From assembly GCA_965247735.1 (NCBI GenBank), contig CBDFHN010000002.1:868001-932000 (forward strand): a stretch of 64,000 bases of DNA, read 5' to 3'. Shown here in pieces: positions 16,497 to 25,800 of this stretch. The position numbers were made by a program, and so were the translations under genes. The notes below the pieces were generated by a model that did not search any database, was not told where the DNA came from, and saw only the letters and a list, made by a program, of their open reading frames with translations. The DNA is from JAOXRU01 sp965247735. GTDB taxonomy: Bacteria; Bacteroidota; Bacteroidia; Flavobacteriales; Flavobacteriaceae. Positions within the stretch are counted from its first letter, which is position 1, and every line of letters starts with the position of its first letter.

Positions 16497-19208
16497 TTGC
16501 AAACAAATAGACAGTACATACTTTTAGGTTTTTTCGCATTATTGTGCTGTGTTTTTTCGCACGCACAAGAGGACAAAACGATACCGTTAACAGTAAAATC
16601 AAAAGATACTTTAACCGTTACTCCAAAGCAAGTTACAACAGCTAATCTAGCTGTTAGAGACACCATAACTAATGACTCTATAGTCAACGATTCTCTGCCC
16701 AAAAAAAAGCCTATGCTTACTGATAAGATAAGATATAAGGCAAAGGATTATGTGAAAATGAGTCAGAGTGAGAAAAAAATATACCTCTATAATGAAGCAG
16801 AAGTATATTATGAGGATACCGAATTAAAAGCTGGTATTATCATTATAGACTACACCACAAATGAAGTTTATGCTGGAAGAATTAAAGATTCTACTGGAAA
16901 CCTAATTCAAGATCCTTACTTTAAACAAGGAAACAATATTATAGAACCCGATTCTATAAAATTTAATTTTAATACAAAAAAAGCATTAATCTGGAATTCA
17001 AAATCTGAACAGGGTCTTGGTGGAGGCGGAATGAATGTTTTTGCCTCTTTAACAAAAAAAGAAAACGACTCTGTATACTTTCTTAAAGAAGGAAAGCTCA
17101 CAACCTCAAAAGATGTTTTAAATCCTGAATATTATATCAGGATCAGAAAAGCAAAATTTGTTCCAGGTAAAAAAGTAATTGCTGGTTTTAGTAATATGTA
17201 TATTGCTGATGTCCCCACACCTATTGCTGTACCTTTTGCATATTTCCCTATGTCAGATTCTAGAACATCTGGTCTTATTTTTCCAACTTTTGGAGAAGTA
17301 AACGATAGAGGGTATTTTATTCAAAATGGAGGATATTATTTTGTATTAAGCCCTTATTTTGATCTAGCCGTTTTAGGCGATTTTTATACCAACGGTAGTT
17401 ATGGCTTTAGAACAGAATCTAATTATAGAAAGCGCTACAAATATAATGGTCGCTTAAATTTTAGGTACGAAAATCAAGTAAATAGTCAAAAAGGATTTAG
17501 CGATTATAGTAGAGGAACACAATATAATATACAATGGTCCCACTCACAAGATTCAAAAGCTAGTCCTAATTCTAACTTTTCGGCATCTGTTAACCTTGGA
17601 AGTAGTAAATACTACAAAGAATCTTTAAATCAATTAAATACTCCAAACCACCTTAATAACACATTATCATCTTCTATTTCATATTCTAAAACATTTCCAG
17701 CATATCCATCTATTAACTTAAGTCTTACTGCTAATCATTCGCAAAACACAAATACGGAAAAAATAGACATGACATTACCTGCATTAAGAGCTAGTATGGA
17801 ACGTATTTTTCCTTTTGCACCAAAAAATGGAAGTAAAAAAGGGATTCTGCAAAACATAAACTTTCAATACAGTCTTACAGCCGATAATAAATATAGTACC
17901 GATGATGACAATTTCTTTTCTGCTAAAATGTTTGAAGAAGCAAGAACTGGAGTTAGACACGATATCCCTATTAGCACAAATTTTAAAGTATTAAAATACT
18001 TAAGCGTTAGCGTGGGAGGTTCCTATAATGATGTATGGGCATTTAAAACTATAAAAAAGAATAATTACACCGAAGAAAATGGAGTCGTTATAGACACGCT
18101 ACAAGGATTTGATCGATTTAATAAGTATAATTATAGTGCAAGTATTGGTACCACGCTATATGGTACTTTCAATTTTGAAAAAGAAGGTAGAAATCTAAAA
18201 GCAATACGACACACGGTACGTCCTTCTATAAGTTGGGGATACAATCCAAGTTTTGAAGATACTTATGAAGAATATTTAGATAAAAACGGAGATATGGTTA
18301 GGTACAGTCCTTTTGAAGGAGGTTTGTATGGAGTTCCTAGTCTTAACAAATCTAATTCTTTAGGTTTTTCTCTAAGCAACTCTCTGGAAGCCAAAGTAGC
18401 CAAAAGAGATTCTACAGGATTAGAAATTGATACTAAAAAAGTAATGCTATTAAATAGTCTTAACTTTTCAAGTTCTTATAACATGGAAGCCGATTCCCTA
18501 AAACTTGCTCCAATTAGAATGTCTGGTGGAACAAGTATATTGGACAACAAAATGAGCATTAATTTTGGTGCTACATTAGACCCATATGCTATTGATAACA
18601 ACGGAACTAGAATCAATACTTTTAATATTGATAACGGAGGGAGTTTAGTACGTCTCTCTTCTGCCAATGCCAATGTTAGTTATTCTATTTCTAGTAAGTT
18701 GTTTGAAAAAGATGGCAAAAAAGAATCTGGAAAAGACAATAATAGCGCCAGCGGAGGAAGAAATGATGATCTTTTTGGTAGAGCAAATGACTTTAGTGAT
18801 AGCAGGAATTTTTCCGAAAACGATAAAGACAAAGACAAAAAAACTGATGATGTAGAAAACCCGCATTACGGAGCTAAAATACCATGGGATATACGATTTG
18901 CATACGCTGTAACATACAGCAATGGAAAAAGGCAAGGTGAAATTTCTAACAATTCCTTAATGTTTTCAGGTAATATTGAACTATCACCAAGATGGAAAGT
19001 TGGAGTGTCTTCTGGTTATGATTTTAAAAACTCAGGATTTACTTATACACAATTGCGATTTGAAAGGGATTTAAAAAGTTGGAGACTTAACTTTAACTGG
19101 GTTCCTTTTAGCACTCGAGCTTCGTGGTATTTCTTTGTTGGGATTAAGAGCTCTGTATTAAGCGATATTAAGTGGGAAAACAGAAGTGAACCAAGGAGAA
19201 ATCTTTAA
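16497..19208 (+). CDS. LptD-like LPS-assembly outer-membrane protein
   Basis: The 903-residue protein begins with a signal peptide (about residues 1-24, ending FSHAQ). The start is a TTG codon: a stop lies 48 bases upstream in frame and no ATG precedes the signal peptide. An N-terminal OstA/LptA-like jellyroll (about 75-190, with EKKIYLYNEAEVYYED) is followed by an LptD-type beta-barrel rich in alternating aromatic strands. A charged, low-complexity insertion (about 740-790, Lys/Asp/Ser/Asn rich) interrupts the C-terminal barrel region. The protein inserts lipopolysaccharide into the outer leaflet of the outer membrane. It is divergent from the amidase gene. Confidence 0.85.
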   Translation: MQTNRQYILLGFFALLCCVFSHAQEDKTIPLTVKSKDTLTVTPKQVTTANLAVRDTITNDSIVNDSLPKKKPMLTDKIRYKAKDYVKMSQSEKKIYLYNEAEVYYEDTELKAGIIIIDYTTNEVYAGRIKDSTGNLIQDPYFKQGNNIIEPDSIKFNFNTKKALIWNSKSEQGLGGGGMNVFASLTKKENDSVYFLKEGKLTTSKDVLNPEYYIRIRKAKFVPGKKVIAGFSNMYIADVPTPIAVPFAYFPMSDSRTSGLIFPTFGEVNDRGYFIQNGGYYFVLSPYFDLAVLGDFYTNGSYGFRTESNYRKRYKYNGRLNFRYENQVNSQKGFSDYSRGTQYNIQWSHSQDSKASPNSNFSASVNLGSSKYYKESLNQLNTPNHLNNTLSSSISYSKTFPAYPSINLSLTANHSQNTNTEKIDMTLPALRASMERIFPFAPKNGSKKGILQNINFQYSLTADNKYSTDDDNFFSAKMFEEARTGVRHDIPISTNFKVLKYLSVSVGGSYNDVWAFKTIKKNNYTEENGVVIDTLQGFDRFNKYNYSASIGTTLYGTFNFEKEGRNLKAIRHTVRPSISWGYNPSFEDTYEEYLDKNGDMVRYSPFEGGLYGVPSLNKSNSLGFSLSNSLEAKVAKRDSTGLEIDTKKVMLLNSLNFSSSYNMEADSLKLAPIRMSGGTSILDNKMSINFGATLDPYAIDNNGTRINTFNIDNGGSLVRLSSANANVSYSISSKLFEKDGKKESGKDNNSASGGRNDDLFGRANDFSDSRNFSENDKDKDKKTDDVENPHYGAKIPWDIRFAYAVTYSNGKRQGEISNNSLMFSGNIELSPRWKVGVSSGYDFKNSGFTYTQLRFERDLKSWRLNFNWVPFSTRASWYFFVGIKSSVLSDIKWENRSEPRRNL

Positions 19209-19324
19209 TCTCACCAGTGGGTTTAACTTCCTGATGCTTACATCGAAAATGACTAAGGGTTTTCCTTTTTCATGCCTCGAGGGCTCGAATACGGTTATTG
19301 ATTTAAATTAAAAACATATAATAT

Positions 19325-19708
19325 ATGAAAACTATAATTTCAACAAAAAATGCTCCAGCACCAATAGGTCCTTATAATCAAGCAATATTAACAGGAAATA
19401 CCCTGTATATTTCTGGCCAAATCCCAATAAACCCAAGTACAGGAAAACTTGTCGAAGGAGATATTAAAGCCGAAACCAAACAATCTATGGAGAACCTAAA
19501 AGCTATTCTTACAGAAGTAGGTTTAACTTTTGAAGATGTAGTTAAAGCTTCAATTTTTGTTAAAGACATGCATCAGTTTAGTCAAATAAACGAAGTTTAT
19601 GCAACCTATTTTGATGAGGCTACGGCGCCTGCCCGGGAAACTGTGGAAGTTGCAAATTTACCTATGTTTGTTAATGTTGAAATTTCTATGATCGCCATTA
19701 AATCATAA
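19325..19708 (+). CDS. RidA family enamine/imine deaminase
   Basis: The 127-residue length is typical of RidA. It shows APAPIGPYNQAI at the N-terminus, SGQIPINPSTGKL near residue 30, and the C-terminal signature ATAPARETVEVANLPM (residues about 100-115), whose Arg binds the substrate carboxylate. The cytoplasmic enzyme hydrolyses reactive enamines formed by PLP enzymes. It ends before a strong bidirectional terminator. Confidence 0.92.
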   Translation: MKTIISTKNAPAPIGPYNQAILTGNTLYISGQIPINPSTGKLVEGDIKAETKQSMENLKAILTEVGLTFEDVVKASIFVKDMHQFSQINEVYATYFDEATAPARETVEVANLPMFVNVEISMIAIKS

Positions 19709-19714
19709 AACAAA

Positions 19715-19754
19715 AAAAAGCGATTAGTTTATAAATAAACTAATCGCTTTTTTT
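19715..19754. terminator. Bidirectional terminator
   Basis: A near-perfect stem pairs AAAAAGCGATTAGTTTAT with ATAAACTAATCGCTTTTT around a 2-base centre, with A and T runs on the two flanks. It lies between the convergent RidA and kinase genes. Confidence 0.88.
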
Positions 19755-19771
19755 CAAAATATTTTTTCTTA

Positions 19772-20650
19772 TTAAGCTTTTTTAGCCTCTTTTAAGTTTT
19801 TAACATGGTATTTTACCAAACCTTCTATAGGTCTGCGAATAAAATTACCGGCCGTATATCCAAACTCTTCTGCAACATCTAAAATCTCATCTCTAGAAAA
19901 ATATGCTATTGATCCAGCAAAATGTACTGGAACAGTTTTTATTTCTTCCTTATATTGAAGAATCATATTTTTTGAAAAAACACGTATTCCTTCTTTTATC
20001 AATTCGGTTATATACGAATGTTCCTTATTAGAAAACATAAATTCTGCAAAAGATGCCAAATATACATTTGGATTAGGTTGCTTATATAACTTTTCTTTTA
20101 TAGCATCATCTCCTAAATCGTATTGATTTGCAAATGATTGCCTTAAATTTTCTGGCATGTGATGGTAATAATAATCCCTTATTAATTGCTTGCCATAATA
20201 GTTTCCAGCAGCATCATCCATTAAAGTATAACCAAGAGAAACCACTTTTTGATGTACAATTTTTCCATCGTAATACGAACAGTTAGATCCTGTTCCTAAA
20301 ATACAAACCACAGCTGCTTCTTCTTTATGATTTACAGCAGCATAAACCGCTGCAAGTGTATCTTCCGCAACTGATGCCTCTGCATTTGTAAAAAAACCTT
20401 GTAGCACCGCTTTTAGTGCTGCACTAGGTTTTACAGTACCACAACCGGCACCATAAAAAAATACATTAGTAACTTCAGCTTTTATTTTTATAAGCTGATC
20501 GCTTTCTTTAATTCTTGCTAACAATTGTTCTGAAGAAATAATGGCAGGATTCATCCCTTGAGTTCTTATCTTATCAAAAAGTTGCTCTCCATTCTCATCT
20601 ACTGCTATCCAATCACACTTTGTTGAGCCACTATCTACAATTAAAATCAT
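19772..20650 (-). CDS. BadF/BadG-type ATPase, probable N-acetylglucosamine kinase
   Basis: The 292-residue cytoplasmic protein has the ASKHA fold: a phosphate-1 motif VDSGSTKCDWIAVDENG (residues about 5-21), a phosphate-2/adenosine region CILGTGSNCSYYDG (about 115-128), and a C-terminal HFAGSIAYFSR segment. The family includes N-acetylglucosamine and N-acetylmuramate-type kinases. Placement beside pfkA and gapA, and in the same window as a GlcNAc-releasing locus and NagB, supports an amino-sugar kinase role, but substrate specificity is inferred. Confidence 0.75.
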   Translation of the reverse strand: MILIVDSGSTKCDWIAVDENGEQLFDKIRTQGMNPAIISSEQLLARIKESDQLIKIKAEVTNVFFYGAGCGTVKPSAALKAVLQGFFTNAEASVAEDTLAAVYAAVNHKEEAAVVCILGTGSNCSYYDGKIVHQKVVSLGYTLMDDAAGNYYGKQLIRDYYYHHMPENLRQSFANQYDLGDDAIKEKLYKQPNPNVYLASFAEFMFSNKEHSYITELIKEGIRVFSKNMILQYKEEIKTVPVHFAGSIAYFSRDEILDVAEEFGYTAGNFIRRPIEGLVKYHVKNLKEAKKA

Positions 20651-20670
20651 ATGTTATAAAAATTAAATTT

Positions 20671-20704
20671 AAAAGTACACATTTTAACCAAAACATGTAC
20701 TTTT
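20671..20704 (-). terminator. Terminator of pfkA-gapA unit
   Basis: AAAAGTACA pairs with TGTACTTTT around a 16-base loop directly downstream of gapA on the minus strand. A T-rich stretch follows. Confidence 0.65.
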
Positions 20705-20725
20705 ATAAGCTGTTATTGTTAGTTA

Positions 20726-21730
20726 TTACAATGTAGTAATATATTCTGCTAAATCAATTAATTTGTTAGAATATCCTGCTTCATTATCGTACCAAGAAAT
20801 TACTTTAAAAAACTTAGAATTTAATTCAATTCCAGCTCCAGCATCAAAAACACTAGTTCTAGCATCTCCAATAAAATCTTGAGAAACTACTGCTTCATCA
20901 GTATATCCAAGTACACCAACTAAATCACCTTCTTCTGATGACTTTTTCATTACTTGCTTAATTTCCTCATAAGAAGTATCTTTCTTTACCTTTACCGTTA
21001 AATCAACCACAGAAACATCTGCAGTAGGAACTCTAAAAGCCATTCCAGTAATTTTTCCTTCTAAAGCTGGTATTACTTTTGTTACCGCTTTTGCTGCACC
21101 AGTAGATGCAGGAATAATATTTAACATTGCACTTCTACCTCCTCTATAATCTTTACGAGATGGACCATCAACTGTTAACTGTGTTGCTGTTGTAGCATGA
21201 ACAGTTGTCATTAGTGCTTCCTCTATTTCAAAATTATCGTCTAATACTTTTACGATTGGAGCCAAACAGTTTGTTGTACAAGATGCATTTGAAACTATTT
21301 TATCTGATGCTTTTGCATTTTTATGGTTAACTCCCATAACAAACATAGGTGCATCTTTTGAAGGTGCAGAAATCACAACTTTTTTAGCACCACCTTGGAT
21401 ATGGTAATCAGCAGTTTCTAATGTTGTGAAAATACCTGTACATTCCGCAACAATATCAGCTCCTACAGCATCCCATTTTAAATTTTTAGGATCGCGTTCA
21501 GCAGTAATTCTTATTACTTTTCCGTCAACAACAAGATTTCCGTCTTTAACTTCTATAGTACCATCAAAACGGCCATGTACAGAATCGTACTCTAATAAGT
21601 ATGCTAAATGCTCTACATCTAATAAATCGTTAATAGCTACTACATCTACATTTGGTCTTTTTACAGTGGCTCTAAAAACCAATCTCCCTATTCTTCCAAA
21701 TCCGTTAATTCCAATCTTTAAGTTTGACAT
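20726..21730 (-). CDS. gapA: Type I glyceraldehyde-3-phosphate dehydrogenase
   Basis: The 334-residue length is standard. The NAD-binding start KIGINGFGRIGRLVFRA and the active-site SNASCTTNCLAP (about residues 148-159, catalytic Cys) are intact, as are the HATTATQ and the C-terminal SWYDNEAGYSN segments. The enzyme oxidises glyceraldehyde-3-phosphate in glycolysis. It lies 30 bases after pfkA on the same strand, making a small glycolytic unit. Confidence 0.96.
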   Translation of the reverse strand: MSNLKIGINGFGRIGRLVFRATVKRPNVDVVAINDLLDVEHLAYLLEYDSVHGRFDGTIEVKDGNLVVDGKVIRITAERDPKNLKWDAVGADIVAECTGIFTTLETADYHIQGGAKKVVISAPSKDAPMFVMGVNHKNAKASDKIVSNASCTTNCLAPIVKVLDDNFEIEEALMTTVHATTATQLTVDGPSRKDYRGGRSAMLNIIPASTGAAKAVTKVIPALEGKITGMAFRVPTADVSVVDLTVKVKKDTSYEEIKQVMKKSSEEGDLVGVLGYTDEAVVSQDFIGDARTSVFDAGAGIELNSKFFKVISWYDNEAGYSNKLIDLAEYITTL

Positions 21731-21760
21731 TTTTCTTCTTTAATATTAATTTTAATTTAC

Positions 21761-22747
21761 TTATGTGGTCATGATATCAGAAACTCTTAAGAGCTCCTTA
21801 TCAATACTTGTTTTTCCTTTTACTGCTTTTTCAATTGGTGTTAAGGCTATTTTGTCGTTAACAATACCAACCATAAAATTTGATTCTCCACCTAAAAGTG
21901 ATTCCACAGCTTTTACACCCATTCTACTCGCTAAAACACGATCAAAACACGATGGGCTTCCTCCTCTTTGCATATGTCCCAGTACAGAAACTCTTACTTC
22001 ATAATTTGGCATATGTTCTTCAACATAACCTGCCAATTCAAATACATTACTACCTGTTTTATCACCTTCGGCTACTACAACAATTGACGATGTCTTTCCT
22101 GATTTTTTACTTCGCTTTAACGATTCTAACAACCGATCCAAGCCCATATTTTCTTCAGGAATCAAAATCTCTTCTGCTCCAGCACCTACTCCAGCATTTA
22201 AAGCAATATATCCAACATCGCGTCCCATAACCTCTACAAAGAACAGTCTATTGTGCGAACTTGCTGTATCTCTAATTTTATCTATAGACTCTACCGCTGT
22301 ATTTAAAGCAGTGTCGTAACCCAAAGTATATGAAGTACCATAAATATCATTATCAATAGTTCCTGGAATTCCAATAACAGGAAATTTATATTCTTCATTA
22401 AAAATCATGGCTCCAGTAAAACTACCATCTCCACCGATTACAACAAAGGCATCAATTTCATTATCAACTAAATTATCGTAAGCCTTTTTACGTCCTTCTT
22501 TTGTTCTAAAATCATCGGAACGTGCAGACTTTAATATTGTTCCTCCTTTATTTATAATATTATTTACGCTTCTTGCATTCATAGGCTTAAAATCAGCCTC
22601 TATCATCCCTTGATACCCTCTATAGACACCTATACAATCTATATGGTGATAGGCACAAGTTCTTACTACTGCTCGTATTGCAGCATTCATTCCTGGAGCA
22701 TCGCCTCCTGAGGTTAACACCCCGATTCTTTTTATGCTTTTAGACAT
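21761..22747 (-). CDS. pfkA: ATP-dependent 6-phosphofructokinase
   Basis: The 328-residue protein has the group-A PFK hallmarks: GVLTSGGDAPGMNAAIR (residues about 9-25), GGDGSFTGA (about 104-112), GIPGTIDNDI with the catalytic Asp (about 126-135), and the GHMQRGGSPSCFDR signature near residue 258. It phosphorylates fructose-6-phosphate, the entry product when NagB converts GlcN-6-P. It is the promoter-proximal gene of the pfkA-gapA unit. Confidence 0.96.
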   Translation of the reverse strand: MSKSIKRIGVLTSGGDAPGMNAAIRAVVRTCAYHHIDCIGVYRGYQGMIEADFKPMNARSVNNIINKGGTILKSARSDDFRTKEGRKKAYDNLVDNEIDAFVVIGGDGSFTGAMIFNEEYKFPVIGIPGTIDNDIYGTSYTLGYDTALNTAVESIDKIRDTASSHNRLFFVEVMGRDVGYIALNAGVGAGAEEILIPEENMGLDRLLESLKRSKKSGKTSSIVVVAEGDKTGSNVFELAGYVEEHMPNYEVRVSVLGHMQRGGSPSCFDRVLASRMGVKAVESLLGGESNFMVGIVNDKIALTPIEKAVKGKTSIDKELLRVSDIMTT

Positions 22748-22777
22748 GTATTTTACGTATTACTCTGGTAAAGCTAC

Positions 22778-22785
22778 CAAACTTA
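22778..22785 (-). promoter_or_regulatory. Candidate -7 box of pfkA promoter
   Basis: On the minus strand this reads TAAGTTTG (TAnnTTTG), 30 bases before the pfkA start. The -33 position carries TTT rather than TTG, 19 bases upstream. Confidence 0.4.
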
Positions 22786-22862
22786 TGTTAATATAAATAA
22801 TGGAAAACGTGGATTTTTTTACGCGCTCGAAATTCAAACGTTTTCGTTAACAACTTTTTAAG

Positions 22863-25800
22863 TTATCGTTGTTTTTTCTTTCCTTTTTGACTGAATTTAA
22901 CAATTCCTTTACCTTCGATTGTCTCATCATCTTCGGTTTTTGATATGGTTTTAGTCTTCTTTTTCTCTTTCTTCTTTATTCCAAATATTTTTTGAAACAA
23001 TTCTTTAAAACTATCAAAATCTACTTGGTACGACAAACCTACTCCCTGTGTATATCCTTGACGGTCTGCAATAAATTGCTGAATTTCATTTTCTTTATTG
23101 AACACCTTTAAGCTTAGTGTCCCTTCCTCATTTAGTAATATCTCAACTTCTATATTTCCAACCAGAACAGTTTCATTAACGCCACCAACAGGAACACCAA
23201 CCTTACCATTAATTAAAACACGATCGCTAATTTGTGTAGATACGGTAACTCCCACCCTATCTTCTGTCCTAATATCTGCATTTCTATCTCTATAACCTTG
23301 CTCATAGGACACTCCTAAATTAAACACCCCATCATCATCTGCCAAAACCTGATTTAACAAACCAGAAGCCGTTTGAATTAAATTTCCTGTAATTGCTTCC
23401 TGAGTAATATTTAGCTCGCTTATAAATGTCCCTTGAGCTAATAAAGAAAACACCTGTTGCTCTCTTTTATCTTTATCTTGCAAACGGTATTTTAATTCAG
23501 ATTTTAATACTGAATTCAACCCTGGGAATTCTACACTAAAATCAGGAACCGGATGTTCCAATTCCCCTGTTAACGATATTACAGCCTCCGTAGGTATTCT
23601 TCTTGTAAAAGAAGAGTTATCTAATAAAGGAGCAGGATTTGCATTTAATGCATATACCGCTTCAATATTAATTCTAGCATTTAAAGGATCTCCATCCCAC
23701 ACCAATGTTCCTCCTGGTTTAACCTGTAGTTTTTTATCAATAATTCCTCCGAACTTATAATTGTATTCTCCTGTATCTGTTAGAAAATCACCAAACATTT
23801 CGAATTTACCTCGGGTATTAATTCGTAATAACAACAGCCCATTTCCTCTCCCCTTAATGGTACTTCCACTTTTTTGATCAACAACAATTTCTACTTCAGC
23901 ATTGCTTTTAATATCTAAATCGAACTCTAGTTCTAATCCATGGTAATCATCTAACTTACGTTCTTCATCAATAATTACTGTTTCTTTTTTATCACTAAAA
24001 TTAATGAAAGAATAATCTCCAATAGCGGCAACATCACTAACTGGAATTTTTATAGCTGTTCCATCTCCGGTTGCTGCGTCAACTTTAATTGTTAATGCAT
24101 TGGTTAAACCATAAATTTCCCCTGTTCCTTTTATAAACCCAGTTCCATAATACAATATATCTTCTTCTTCATTTGCCGTTTTGTTCAATATTAAAAAACG
24201 TTCATCTTTGGTATCTACAGACAAGTTTAAATTCCAATCCTCAAAACTTTCATGAGAAATAGTTCCTGTTAATTCCGCCGATGTATTAAATGCTGTATCT
24301 GTTAGTATTATATTTTCAAAATCGAATGTCTGATCATACAAACGTACTCTTGCATAATCGTTAAAGCTATAATCTGCGTTTAAATATGGTATTTTCATTC
24401 CTGCATCAATAAGTGATAATACCCCTCCAATACTTGGATTACTTATATCACCTTTTATCTGTGCGCTTCCAGAAACCAATCCTCTAATATTAGAAATAAC
24501 ATCTTCTCCTAATGGACTAAAAGGTTCCATACTGAAATCTGTAAAACTGGCAAATAAATTTGCCTCTGGAGTCTTATTGGCTGTAGATATTGTGCCTATA
24601 ACACTAAGGCTTTCTTTTTCTTCTGATTTTAGTTGGGCATTTACTACATAATTAGTCAAATCTTGGTTTCCAACCACTCCTATATCAAAATCTCCCAAAG
24701 GAAATTCATTTACCGCTAGAGAATTAATTTTTAAATTTGATGAAGGCAAATAATTATCATTATTTTGTAATACACTTATTCTACCATCAACTATACCATT
24801 AACTTTTAAGTTTTCAATCTCAGGAGTAATTTTATCCAAAGACACTTTTTTAAATTGTAAATGCAAGTCTTTATACGTAGAATCTATCAGCTTACCATTA
24901 AGTTTTATTTGCTCATCTATATGACTTAATGCAATTTCATCTATAGTTATACTATCTAATTTTTTATCAAAAACAATTCTATTTCTATTGTTGTTTGCTC
25001 TATTTAGAACCCATTTATTGCCTTTAAAAGTTAAATCGGATTTTTTAAACCCTAATACAGACCTTTTACTTTTATTAAATGTGTGGTATAGGTTTAAATT
25101 AAACCTATCCTTTATTGTGTTTCCTCCTTTAAATTCAGTCCTAAAAAACAATGTATCTTTTAGTTTGGTATTAATAAGACTAAAATCTTTGATGGCATAA
25201 AATTCCATATCTATTTCACCAACCTCCACATAAGTATTAAATAATGGATTTTTATTGTCTATTTGCAGGTAAATATTATCTAAAATAGTACCAAAAGCAT
25301 TAATACTTGGAGATCTAAAACTAAGCTTAAAGTCTCCTTCATTAGCAGTAATCTCACCTTTCAATGTTGTGTTTTTACCAAAGGCTACTTCCGGAAAAAA
25401 GGCCTCAATAATTTTATTATAAATTTTAAAATTAAAATCTATATGTTGCCCTTCTGAAATTTCATAAGGATCATAATTCACATAAATACTGCCCAGTGAG
25501 TTTTCTGCCAATTTTCGCAATTCTTCTAGCTTAAATTTCCCTGACATTTCTCCTCGGATAATATCTGGAGAATTTATTTTTATAATCCGATCTCCATTTT
25601 CTTTTTCAAAGCTAGAGGCGATTGTAAAGTCATCAAAGAAATAAGTGTCGTTAAGGTTGGTATAGCTTGTTTTATTGAAATTGATATCACCAACAAAATC
25701 GTTAATCGTGTTTCCTACCACATCCATACTAACATCACCTTTAAACACCGCAACACTATCTTTAGTGATTTTTAGTTTTCTAAAATCTGCATGAGCCACT